A DNA stretch of 64,000 nt from the NCBI RefSeq assembly GCF_015751765.1, contig NZ_JADOTX010000001.1, forward strand, positions 4,650,001-4,714,000, given 5' to 3'. Below are positions 17,109 to 24,184 of this stretch, in pieces; position 1 is the stretch's first letter; every line of letters begins with the position of its first letter. The translations under genes and the position numbers were made by a program. The notes under the pieces are model-generated. The model had not been told where the DNA came from, ran no database searches, and was given only the letters and a program-made list of their open reading frames with translations. The DNA is from Micromonospora ureilytica (GTDB lineage Bacteria > Actinomycetota > Actinomycetes > Mycobacteriales > Micromonosporaceae).

Positions 17109-18490
17109 TCGAACGGGGCACCGGCCGCACCTCCGGCCTCACCGACTGGCAACTCATGGACGTCAACAGCATGTGGGCCTGCCTCCAGGACCACGACACC
17201 GCCAACCACTGGAAGCAGGTAGCCGGCTGGCGCAAGGTCTGCGACCTGGCGCAAACCCACCTCGGCCGCCTCCAGCAGTACCGACGTGGACTCGCCGAGG
17301 CATGGCCCCCCGAAACAAGCGCCGCCTCCCGCACGTACCTCGCCGAACTCGACGAACTCATCGACAAGGTCCAACGCACCCACGACGCCGCCGCCGCGAA
17401 CTACACCGCACTCTCCGCCGCAACCCAGGCCATCGGCACCACCCGCGCCGCACTCGGCAAGATCTACGAGGAGTACGCGACCAAGTTCCAGCAAAAACAG
17501 GCGTACGAGTCGATGGTCGCCGACCCGAAAGCGGTGATGGGCAACCGGGCCACGGCGCCGCCTGTTGCTGATGGGGAACTGGAACGGCTGAACGTGCAGG
17601 CCCGATCCATGATGTTCAACCTGAGCAGCGAACTCCAACAAGCCCAAGCAACCCTCCAAAAACCACCGCCACCGCCTCGTCGACCCGGACATCAGCCGAA
17701 TGATCCGGACGTTTACGAGACGACCGCGCCAAGTCCGCTCATTCCCCCGGTCGTCGCAGTGCCGATCGCGCCGGCAGCCCCGCCATCGCGAACCCCGACA
17801 GCAGTTCCTGCAGGCCCTACGCCTACTCTGACTCCTCCGAGCCTAGGGCCCGTATTGGGTGGAGCGGGCACTGCCTTAACACCGAGCACGCCAAACCAAA
17901 TTCCAGCCGGGTTGGCAAACCCTTCACCGGCCTCCCCCGGCGCTTCCATAAGCCCGCCGACCGGCATCTCCATGCGACCTATTGGCGGGCTTGCCCCCCA
18001 GGCCCCGCCAGGGTCAATCGGCAGGCCACAGGCCGGGACCGAAAGCCCTACCCATCGCTCGACGCCACCAGTTTCCAATAGAGCCATGCCACCGGGAGGC
18101 ATCATCGGAGGTCCACCAACAATCGGTTTGGGGCAGCCTGGGTCAGGCACGAATTCACCTCGCCGCGTCAACCCGATTGGCGGCGTGATCGGGGGCGGGG
18201 GCGCCGGCACAGCACCTAGCGGAGGGGCTGGTTCTCGACCTAGCGCGGGTCGCGGCCTTTCAGCGGCACAGAACGTCCCACCGATCGGCGGTGGTCCCGG
18301 CCTGACGAGTCCTGCTTACATGCAGCCAAACCCTGCTCGGCCGATCGCCCGGACACAGGCCGATAGCAGCTCACCCCACTGGGACCCCGATAACCCGTGG
18401 GAGACGGAAAAGGGGGTGACTCCCGTAGTCCGACCCCCGGACGACGAAGGACCCATTGATCCGGGCCCGGCCATCGGCTTCGCGCGGTAA
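17105..18490 (+). CDS. Large WXG100/PPE-like protein with Pro/Gly-rich C-terminal half (candidate type VII substrate)
   Basis: This 461-residue protein has an N-terminal ~195 residues that are alpha-helical with Trp-containing turns (WACLQDHDTANHWKQVAGW, AEAWPPETSAASRTYL), like actinobacterial PPE/WXG-type substrates. The rest is low complexity, Pro/Gly/Ser/Thr-rich, with PIGG and GGVIGGGG runs, as in secreted PPE proteins. It lacks a Sec signal peptide. The GTG start overlaps the upstream stop. The stop TAA overlaps the mycosin ATG (TAATG). From about 17750 the DNA becomes visibly richer in A/T at third positions and contains a rare TTA codon (17876-17878). This suggests different ancestry and possible bldA-tRNA dependence. 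Confidence 0.6.
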   Translation: MIERGTGRTSGLTDWQLMDVNSMWACLQDHDTANHWKQVAGWRKVCDLAQTHLGRLQQYRRGLAEAWPPETSAASRTYLAELDELIDKVQRTHDAAAANYTALSAATQAIGTTRAALGKIYEEYATKFQQKQAYESMVADPKAVMGNRATAPPVADGELERLNVQARSMMFNLSSELQQAQATLQKPPPPPRRPGHQPNDPDVYETTAPSPLIPPVVAVPIAPAAPPSRTPTAVPAGPTPTLTPPSLGPVLGGAGTALTPSTPNQIPAGLANPSPASPGASISPPTGISMRPIGGLAPQAPPGSIGRPQAGTESPTHRSTPPVSNRAMPPGGIIGGPPTIGLGQPGSGTNSPRRVNPIGGVIGGGGAGTAPSGGAGSRPSAGRGLSAAQNVPPIGGGPGLTSPAYMQPNPARPIARTQADSSSPHWDPDNPWETEKGVTPVVRPPDDEGPIDPGPAIGFAR

Positions 18491-19653
18491 TGCAATTTAT
18501 TATCCGAGCCATGGCAGTCACGATGGTCCTGCCAATCACCGCCCTCGGGTCGATCACGGAGAACCGGCCGTTTTTAAAGCACGGCGTGTTAAGGATCGAC
18601 CAAGCCGAGCGTATCCGAGACGACCAGTGGCACCTTCGCTTCCTAAACGTCTCTCAAGCACAGACGATTAGCCAGGGCGAGGGTGTCATTGTCGCAGTTC
18701 CGGACACTGGCGTTGATCCTCATCCCGACCTCCGGAAGAATCTACTCAAGGGCACAGATACCGTAACGGGTGAGGGAGATGGCCAGCAGGACTCGAACAG
18801 TCATGGCACAAGCATGGCAGGGTTGATTGCGGCACACGGCAGGGGCACAAATTTGGGCGCCCTCGGAATTGCACCTAAATCCAAGGTTCTCCCGATAAAG
18901 GCGGCTGGTGCGGACAATTTCGGCGAAGCCGACGATCTCGCCGCAGCCGTCGAATACGCGACTGCGAACAGCGCTCAAGTCATTAGCATCTCAAGCGGGG
19001 GCGCATCGACACCACGCCTCGTCCGTGCAATCAAATCCGCTCTCGCAGCAAACATCACAGTTGTGGCATCGGTAGGCAACGCGCCCCACAGTCCAACTGC
19101 ATATCCGGCTGGCGAAGAGGGTGTTATAGCGGTTGGCGGTGTCGATCGCACTGGACTACATGCTGCCATCTCGGTCACTGGGCCGAAGATCGATGTGGTC
19201 GCTCCTGCGGTCGATATCTATAGCACCAGCTACGGCGGAAAATACTCGAAGGGCACTGGGACATCGAGCGCGACGGCGATCGTGGCGGGTGCGGCTGCGT
19301 TGATCAGGTCCAAGTACCCATACCTGCCGGCCCGAGAGGTGGCGCACCGGCTTACGGCCACCGCCGTCGACAAGGGTCCACCTGGGCGCGACGACGAGTA
19401 CGGCTACGGGGTGATCGATCTTGTGGCGGCGCTGACGGCAGACGTACCGCCGCTGGGGTTTGAGTCGGTGAGCGCTCCGGCCGGTGCTGGCCCGACTACG
19501 ACGGCTGGCGCCCAGCCGGGTGACGAGAGCGACGGCGCGACCGCCCGCGGCCTGGCCACCCTTGGGGTGATCGTGGCTGTCGGGGTCGGATGGGCCGTGA
19601 TAGCGCGGCGGCGCCGCCGTGGTGATGACCCGCCGCCCAGAATCAGTCGCTGA
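18490..19653 (+). CDS. mycP: Type VII secretion-associated serine protease (mycosin-like S8 subtilase)
   Basis: This 387-residue protein has an N-terminal hydrophobic signal-like segment (residues 4-22) and a subtilase domain. The catalytic Asp is in VAVPDTGVDPHPDL, His in NSHGTSMAGLIA and Ser in GTGTSSATAIVAGAAALI. One C-terminal membrane helix (about 358-376) is followed by RRRRRGDDPPP. This is the architecture of mycosins, the membrane-anchored proteases required by type VII secretion systems. No EccB, EccC, EccD or EccE gene is in the window. Codon use is less GC-biased than in neighbours, with a TTA codon at 18589-18591. The last ten codons lie inside a direct repeat that recurs 226 bp downstream. 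Confidence 0.85.
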   Translation: MQFIIRAMAVTMVLPITALGSITENRPFLKHGVLRIDQAERIRDDQWHLRFLNVSQAQTISQGEGVIVAVPDTGVDPHPDLRKNLLKGTDTVTGEGDGQQDSNSHGTSMAGLIAAHGRGTNLGALGIAPKSKVLPIKAAGADNFGEADDLAAAVEYATANSAQVISISSGGASTPRLVRAIKSALAANITVVASVGNAPHSPTAYPAGEEGVIAVGGVDRTGLHAAISVTGPKIDVVAPAVDIYSTSYGGKYSKGTGTSSATAIVAGAAALIRSKYPYLPAREVAHRLTATAVDKGPPGRDDEYGYGVIDLVAALTADVPPLGFESVSAPAGAGPTTTAGAQPGDESDGATARGLATLGVIVAVGVGWAVIARRRRRGDDPPPRISR

Positions 19654-19921
19654 TCGATCAACGAAACGGTGATCTACCCGGGTTTCATGATGTCGCGCTA
19701 TCCGACGGGGAGTGGGTCGCGGTGGCCCGACCATCAAGGCCCTGGCGCGGGGTCGTTCGGCGAATAGTCACAGATCTTGGACAGTTTCCGTCAGCAGTGA
19801 ACGGAAACTGTCCAAGATCTGCGCGGCCTGTCGTGCCACCGGCGTGTCTGATGGTCCGCCGCCCAGAATCAGTCGCTGATCGATCAACGAAGCGGTGTTC
19901 GACTCGGGTTTCTTGATTTCG
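19624..19921. repeat. Imperfect 72-bp direct repeat flanking an inverted repeat
   Basis: 19624-19695 and 19850-19921 are direct copies. The core CAGAATCAGTCGCTGATCGA and its flanks match over 48 bp with three differences, and the copies decay after about 72 bp. The first copy includes the 3' end and stop of the mycosin gene; the second is intergenic and encodes nothing. The segment between them holds a 21-bp inverted repeat (19771-19821). The layout suggests an old duplication or the scar of an inserted element. Confidence 0.75.
19771..19821. repeat. Perfect 21-bp inverted repeat
   Basis: Arms 19771-19791 (beginning CAGATCTTGGACAGTTTCCG) and 19801-19821 are exact reverse complements around a 9-nt loop. 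RNA from either strand would form a very stable hairpin. There is no T-tract, so intrinsic termination is possible but not typical. Confidence 0.8.
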
Positions 19922-19999
19922 GGGTGTCCTGGGCAGAGGGATACCCCGACATCGCCGACACCGAGTCGATCCTCGTGCTGGGCTGCCGCGGTGGGGCGG

Positions 20000-20076
20000 T
20001 GATCCACTCGGCTTTCAGGAGACCGCGGTCTTCGGGGCAAGGGGACACCGCATTTTCCTGAAAGCCGAGTGGATCA
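20000..20076. repeat. Perfect 21-bp inverted repeat with 35-nt loop
   Basis: Arms 20000-20020 and 20056-20076 (core ATCCACTCGGCTTTCAGGA) pair exactly. It is the third repeat structure between the mycosin and maf. With 19654-20157 otherwise empty of credible genes, the 500-bp gap consists mainly of repeats. Confidence 0.8.
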
Positions 20077-20157
20077 AGGACGCCCGGCCACCGAGCAGCC
20101 GGCGCGCCGGGCAGCCCGCGCTGGGGCGGGTTGTGGGTCTTGGTGGGGGCTGGACGG

Positions 20158-20163
20158 TAACGT
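20158..20163 (+). promoter_or_regulatory. -10 box of leaderless maf promoter
   Basis: TAACGT lies 7 nt before the GTG at 20171 and no Shine-Dalgarno is present. Confidence 0.5.
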
Positions 20164-20170
20164 CGGGCTC

Positions 20171-20839
20171 GTGTCTGAGACCTTGCCGCTCCGCCTCGTG
20201 CTCGCTTCGGCGAGCCCTGCCCGTCGTAAGTTGCTCCAGGCTGCCGGCGTCGAACCGGAGGTGCTGGTCAGCGGGGTGGACGAGTCTTTGGTGGTGGCCG
20301 AGCGGGCCGAGGAGTTGTGTCTGGAGTTGGCTCGTCTGAAGGCGCAGGCGGTGGTGACCCGGCTGAGTCCGGCCGCCGATCAGCGGACGTTGGTGATCGG
20401 CTGCGACTCGGTGCTGGCCTTCGACGGGGAGATCCTCGGCAAGCCGGCGGATGCGGCCGACGCGACCCGGCGGTGGCTGCGGATGCGGGGGCGCAGCGGT
20501 GTTCTGCACAGCGGGCACTGCCTGGTTGATGTTGCCGCGGGGCGGCGGGCGGAGGCGGTCGCGTCGACCACGGTCCACTTCGCTGACATCAGTGATGACG
20601 AGATCGCCGCGTACGTGGCCACGGGTGAGCCGTTGGCGGTGGCCGGCGCGTTCACGATCGACGGGCTGGGTGGGCCGTTCGTGGAGCGGATCGAGGGTGA
20701 CGCGGGGACGGTGATCGGGCTGTCGATGCCGCTACTGCGCCGGCTTCTCGCCGAGCTGGGTCTGCGGATCACCGACCTGTGGACGACTGTGGCGCCGGGC
20801 GGCCAAACGGTCGAGCCGATCGGTAACGTCCGGTCATGA
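20171..20839 (+). CDS. maf: Maf-family nucleotide pyrophosphatase
   Basis: This 222-residue Maf/HAM1-like protein hydrolyses non-canonical or modified nucleoside triphosphates and is linked to cell-division arrest. Diagnostic motifs are LASASPARRKLLQ at the N-terminus, VSGVDES, the catalytic-Asp region VIGCDSVLAFDGEILGKP, and GAFTIDGLGGPFVERIEGD. The GTG at 20171 is chosen because the first conserved strand starts six residues later and a leaderless promoter precedes it; a longer in-frame reading would start inside the 20000-20076 repeat. The stop overlaps the following methyltransferase start (ATGA). Confidence 0.92.
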   Translation: MSETLPLRLVLASASPARRKLLQAAGVEPEVLVSGVDESLVVAERAEELCLELARLKAQAVVTRLSPAADQRTLVIGCDSVLAFDGEILGKPADAADATRRWLRMRGRSGVLHSGHCLVDVAAGRRAEAVASTTVHFADISDDEIAAYVATGEPLAVAGAFTIDGLGGPFVERIEGDAGTVIGLSMPLLRRLLAELGLRITDLWTTVAPGGQTVEPIGNVRS

Positions 20840-21489
20840 CCACCAAGTCGATCCCGCTCACCAACGAGCTGCACGCCTATCTGGTCGCACACGGCTCCCC
20901 GCCGGACGAGATCATCCGTGACCTGGCCGAAGAGACCCGGTCGGTGCTGCCGGAGCACGCGACCATGCAGGTGGCTCCCGAGCAGGCCGCGTTCCTGACG
21001 TTCCTCACCCGGCTGCTCGACGTGCGGCAGGCCGTCGAGGTCGGCACGTTCACCGGGCTCTCCTCGCTGGCGATCGCGCGCGGGTTGCCCGAGGGCGGGC
21101 GACTGACCTGTTTCGACATCTCCGAGGAGTTCACCGGCATCGCCCGGCGTTACTGGGCGCGGGCCGGCGTGCAAGATCTGATCGACCTGCGCATCGGCCC
21201 GGCCGCGGACGGGCTGCGGGAGTTGCCGCACGAGCGGCACCTGGACTTCGCATTCATCGACGCGGACAAGACCGGCTACCCGATCTACTGGGCGGAGCTG
21301 GTGCCCCGGATGCGTCCGGGTGGGGTGATCGCCGTCGACAACGTGCTGCGTGGCGGGCGGGTCATCGCCCCGCAGGACGCCGGTGACCGGGCCATCGCCG
21401 CGTTCAACGATGAGGTCCTCGCCGACGTACGGGTGGACCCGGTGATGCTGCCGATCGCGGACGGCCTCACCCTCGCCCGGGTCCGCTGA
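20836..21489 (+). CDS. O-methyltransferase (class I, methyltransferase_3 family)
   Basis: This 217-residue SAM-dependent O-methyltransferase is of the caffeoyl-CoA/catechol type. The SAM site VEVGTFTGLSSLAIARGLP (motif I), the acidic ITCFDIS-like turn (LTCFDISEEF), the metal-binding DFAFIDADKTGYPIYW and the VIAVDNVLRGGRV loop are all present. The family methylates hydroxyls using a divalent metal. The acceptor here is unknown. It is translationally coupled to maf by a 4-nt overlap. A strong hairpin at 21521-21554 follows 31 bp after the stop. Confidence 0.9.
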   Translation: MTTKSIPLTNELHAYLVAHGSPPDEIIRDLAEETRSVLPEHATMQVAPEQAAFLTFLTRLLDVRQAVEVGTFTGLSSLAIARGLPEGGRLTCFDISEEFTGIARRYWARAGVQDLIDLRIGPAADGLRELPHERHLDFAFIDADKTGYPIYWAELVPRMRPGGVIAVDNVLRGGRVIAPQDAGDRAIAAFNDEVLADVRVDPVMLPIADGLTLARVR

Positions 21490-21520
21490 CCGCCGACGAA
21501 CGGCAACCGCCGAACACGCC

Positions 21521-21554
21521 TATTGGGGTGTCCCCACCAGGGGACACCCCAATA
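21521..21554. terminator. Bidirectional hairpin terminator between convergent genes
   Basis: TATTGGGGTGTCCCC (21521-21535) and its exact complement (21540-21554) are separated by an ACCA loop, forming a 15-bp stem. Its position between the O-methyltransferase and the convergent ABC permease supports a terminator serving both strands, although no U-tract follows. Confidence 0.65.
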
Positions 21555-21567
21555 TCAACAACCAGCG

Positions 21568-22323
21568 TCAGCGGACGCTGCGGGCGAACTGGCGCGCGGC
21601 CCAGTAGACGCCCAGCGCGGCGAGGACCGCGGTGATGCTGAGGCCCTGCCAGACCTTGTCGCTGCCCAGGTCACCGGCGAACAGTGCCCGGGTGCCGTCG
21701 ACCGCCCAGGAGAACGGGTTCCAGTTGGCGATGCCCTGCAACCAGCCGGGTGCGAAGGTCAGCGGCAGCAGGATGCCGGAGAGCAGCAGAACCGGCTGCG
21801 CCACGGTGTTCATCAGGGGGGCCAGCGCGTCCTCGCTCTTGACCTTCAGGGCGACGCCGTAGGAGACGGCCGAGGTCATGAGGGCGATCAGGGCGAGCAT
21901 CAGGTACGCCAGCAGCAGGTCCCCGATGAACACCCGCAGGTCGAAGATGAGCGCCAGCAGCGTGATGATGACCGCCTGCGCCAGGAGCGAGACCACGTCC
22001 CGCAGCGAGCGCCCGAGCAGCAGGGCGAGCCGGCTGATCGGGGTGACCCGGGAGCGTTCGATGACGCCGGCTCGTAGCTCGGCGATCAGGCCGAAGCCCT
22101 GGAACAGGCCACCGAAGATGGCCAGCAGCACCAGCAGACCCGGTACGAAGATCTTGTAGGCGGCCGCCTGGGTAGGTGCGTTCAGTGCGGGCTTGAGCAG
22201 CGGGGCGAAGAGCAGCAGGTACATGACCGGCTGGAACACGCCGACGAAGACCCAGACCGGGTTGCGCAGCAGGAGTTGGATCTGGCGCTGGAAGATCAGC
22301 CACGTGTCACGGGCGAATTTCAT
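21568..22323 (-). CDS. ABC-2 type transporter permease (DrrB-like)
   Basis: This 251-residue ABC-2 permease has six membrane helices and the family region around GLLVLLAIFGGLFQGFGLIAE (about residues 62-82), followed by RVTPISRLALLLGRSLRDV. It pairs with the ATPase encoded 18 bp upstream (22342-23301). Together they form a daunorubicin-resistance-type exporter of hydrophobic compounds or lipids. The substrate is not predictable. The start ATG at 22323 has a GGAG-type RBS. The PadR repressor encoded upstream is the likely regulator. Confidence 0.9.
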   Translation of the reverse strand: MKFARDTWLIFQRQIQLLLRNPVWVFVGVFQPVMYLLLFAPLLKPALNAPTQAAAYKIFVPGLLVLLAIFGGLFQGFGLIAELRAGVIERSRVTPISRLALLLGRSLRDVVSLLAQAVIITLLALIFDLRVFIGDLLLAYLMLALIALMTSAVSYGVALKVKSEDALAPLMNTVAQPVLLLSGILLPLTFAPGWLQGIANWNPFSWAVDGTRALFAGDLGSDKVWQGLSITAVLAALGVYWAARQFARSVR

Positions 22324-22341
22324 GAGAGTCGTCTCCGGTGG

Positions 22342-23301
22342 TCAGGACTCGCGCAGCGAGCGGCCGGTCTTGGTGAGGAAGACGTCGTCCAGGCTGGGTC
22401 GGTGCAGCTCGATCGAGCGCAGTTCCAGCCCGGCGTGGTCGAGTCGGCGCAGCACCTGCGGAATGGCGGTGGCGCCCTCGTCGACGTAGAGGCGCAGCCC
22501 GCCCTCGTCGACGGTCTCCAGCTTGTTGACGTACGGCTCGCCGTCGAGTGTCTGGGCGGCCTGCGGGGTGGCGGCCAGGTCGAGGCCGACCAGCACCACG
22601 TCGCCGGAGATCTCCCGCTTGAGCTCGGTCGGCGTGCCCTCGGCCACCACCTCGCCGTTGTCCATGATCGCGATCCGGTCGCAGAGCGCGTCGGCCTCGT
22701 CCAGGTAGTGCGTGGTGATGAAGACGGTCATCCCGTCGCCGCGTAGCCGCCGGATCTCGTCCCACATGTGGGCGCGGCTCTGCGGGTCGAGGCCGGTGGT
22801 CGGCTCGTCCAGGAAGACGATCTTCGGCTCGTGGATGATGCCGAGGGCGATCTCCACCCGGCGGCGCTGGCCGCCCGAGTAGGTCTTGCACTTGCGGTCG
22901 GCGTACTCGGTGAGCTGGAAGGCATCGAGGGCGCGGGCCGCGCGCCGCTGCGCGTCGGCCTTGCTGATGCCGTACATCCGGGCGTGCAGCACCAGTTCCT
23001 CGCGGGCGGTGGACTCGTCCCAGGTGCTGCCGCCCTGCGGGACGTACCCGATGCGGCGGCGCACCTCGGCCGGGTCCTTGCGCAGGTCGGCACCCGCGAT
23101 GGTGGCCTCGCCGCCGTCCGGCTCGATCAGCGTGGCGAGCATCCGCAGCGTGGTGGTCTTGCCGGCGCCGTTCGGGCCGAGGAAGCCAAAGATCTCGCCC
23201 TTGGCGACCTCGAGGTCGACGCCCCGCACGGCGTCCACCGTCTTCGTCTCTCGACCCGCGCGGGAGCGGAACGACTTCCGCAGCCCCCTGGTCTCGATCA
23301 T
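22342..23301 (-). CDS. ABC transporter ATP-binding protein (DrrA-like)
   Basis: This 319-residue DrrA-type ATPase shows Walker A GPNGAGKTTT (about residues 43-52), Q-loop VPQGGSTWDE, signature YSGGQRRR, Walker B IVFLDEPTTGLD and switch His TTHYLDE. The C-terminal ~95 residues form the extra domain found in DrrA proteins. It energises the adjacent ABC-2 permease. The ATG has CAGGAGCAG as RBS. A PadR operator candidate lies 107 bp upstream. A TTGACT hexamer on the coding strand inside that operator could be the -35 box. Confidence 0.93.
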   Translation of the reverse strand: MIETRGLRKSFRSRAGRETKTVDAVRGVDLEVAKGEIFGFLGPNGAGKTTTLRMLATLIEPDGGEATIAGADLRKDPAEVRRRIGYVPQGGSTWDESTAREELVLHARMYGISKADAQRRAARALDAFQLTEYADRKCKTYSGGQRRRVEIALGIIHEPKIVFLDEPTTGLDPQSRAHMWDEIRRLRGDGMTVFITTHYLDEADALCDRIAIMDNGEVVAEGTPTELKREISGDVVLVGLDLAATPQAAQTLDGEPYVNKLETVDEGGLRLYVDEGATAIPQVLRRLDHAGLELRSIELHRPSLDDVFLTKTGRSLRES

Positions 23302-23407
23302 TTCTGCTCCTGGTCGTTCGGGCCGGTCGAGCCGGCCGTCGAGTGGGACGACGCCGGACGGCGCACTCCCCCGCTGTGCCGTCAGCAGGCTAACGCGATA
23401 TAGCTTT

Positions 23408-23431
23408 TTTAGTCAACGTTGATTATTACGC
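23408..23431. promoter_or_regulatory. Candidate PadR operator upstream of the DrrAB-like operon
   Basis: The site reads TTTAGTCAA-N2-TTG-N2-TATTACGC and contains the perfect dyad TCAACGTTGA at 23413-23422. The same pattern, with 20 of 24 positions identical, occurs just upstream of padR at 24057-24080 on the other strand. The site overlaps the last codons of padR and a TTGACT (-35-like) hexamer for the ABC operon. Confidence 0.6.
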
Positions 23432-24049
23432 GTCGGGTGCAGGCCGCTCCTCGCCGTCCCGCCACCCCGGCCAACCATCCGCGTTCTCCAGCTCAGCAGG
23501 CAGGTACGACACTCCGGATTCGACACGTTCCGCGATCCGCTCGCACCACCCGATCTCCGCCTCCGCGCGGGCGGACCAGAGCTCGATCATCCAACTGACG
23601 TGCACCGGCTTGGCGCTGCGAATCCAGTCCGAATCCAACGAGGCACGCATCGAGGCGACGTTGGCGCGGAGCAGGTTGGCCCGGTTCCGCAGGGCCGCGG
23701 CCGCCTCGGCGCGCGGCATCGCCGGCAGGAAGGAGAACGCCGCCGTGAAGGGGTCGGTCGGCTCGCTGATGTTCCACCAGAGGTTGCGCAGCAGCGTCTC
23801 GAACTCGTCCTCCCCCTTGACGGTCACCTCGTACGTCGTGCGCGCCGGACGGGCGCCGACCTGCTCGGTCGCGACGGCCCGGAGCAGCCCTTCCTCGGTG
23901 AGCTTGCGCAGGGCGTGATAGATCGATCCGGGTTGCACGTTCGCCCACTTGTCGGCGCTCCAGCTCAGCAGCTCGCGGCGCACGTCGTAGCCGTGCACGG
24001 GCTGCATCCACCGCACCAGACCGAGAATCATCATCCGAGTCGAAGACAC
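23426..24049 (-). CDS. PadR-family transcriptional repressor
   Basis: This 207-residue PadR-type regulator has an N-terminal winged helix spanning RMMILGLVRWMQPVHGYDVR to LTEEGLLRAV. The AYHAL-type recognition helix is visible as QPGSIYHALRKL, followed by the wing VTVKGEDEF. A C-terminal dimerisation helical domain of ~110 residues follows. PadR proteins typically repress an adjacent multidrug ABC exporter and are released by its substrate; here that is the DrrAB-like pair immediately downstream. The GTG at 24047-24049 is preferred because a TACGCT -10 box ends 6 nt upstream, predicting a leaderless mRNA. Longer in-frame starts would include non-conserved sequence. Confidence 0.88.
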   Translation of the reverse strand: MSSTRMMILGLVRWMQPVHGYDVRRELLSWSADKWANVQPGSIYHALRKLTEEGLLRAVATEQVGARPARTTYEVTVKGEDEFETLLRNLWWNISEPTDPFTAAFSFLPAMPRAEAAAALRNRANLLRANVASMRASLDSDWIRSAKPVHVSWMIELWSARAEAEIGWCERIAERVESGVSYLPAELENADGWPGWRDGEERPAPDA

Positions 24050-24055
24050 CCGATA

Positions 24056-24061
24056 AGCGTA
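24056..24061 (-). promoter_or_regulatory. -10 box of leaderless padR promoter
   Basis: On the minus strand TACGCT ends 6 nt before the GTG at 24049. It overlaps the distal end of the operator at 24057-24080, consistent with autorepression. Confidence 0.5.
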
Positions 24062-24080
24062 ATAGCCAAGTTTGACTAAA
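24057..24080. promoter_or_regulatory. Candidate PadR operator at its own promoter
   Basis: On the minus strand this reads TTTAGTCAA-N2-TTG-N2-TATTACGC, matching the site before the ABC operon at 20 of 24 positions. It lies directly upstream of padR and overlaps its -10 box. Confidence 0.6.
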
Positions 24081-24184
24081 CCGTGCCGGGTGCAGTGCGG
24101 CATCCCACACTGAGCGATCGTTAGGGGCGTCCTGGGCGGCCGATACACTCCCCGTCAGTAACCTGCCCGGGAGGAGCCACGAAG

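Noticed and set aside
19722..20040. Small frames on both strands in the repeat region (64 and 90 codons)
   Set aside because: They consist mainly of the direct and inverted repeats and lack an RBS or plausible domain.
19624..20076. Insertion sequence
   Set aside because: No transposase gene or target-site duplication is visible. Only repeats are present.
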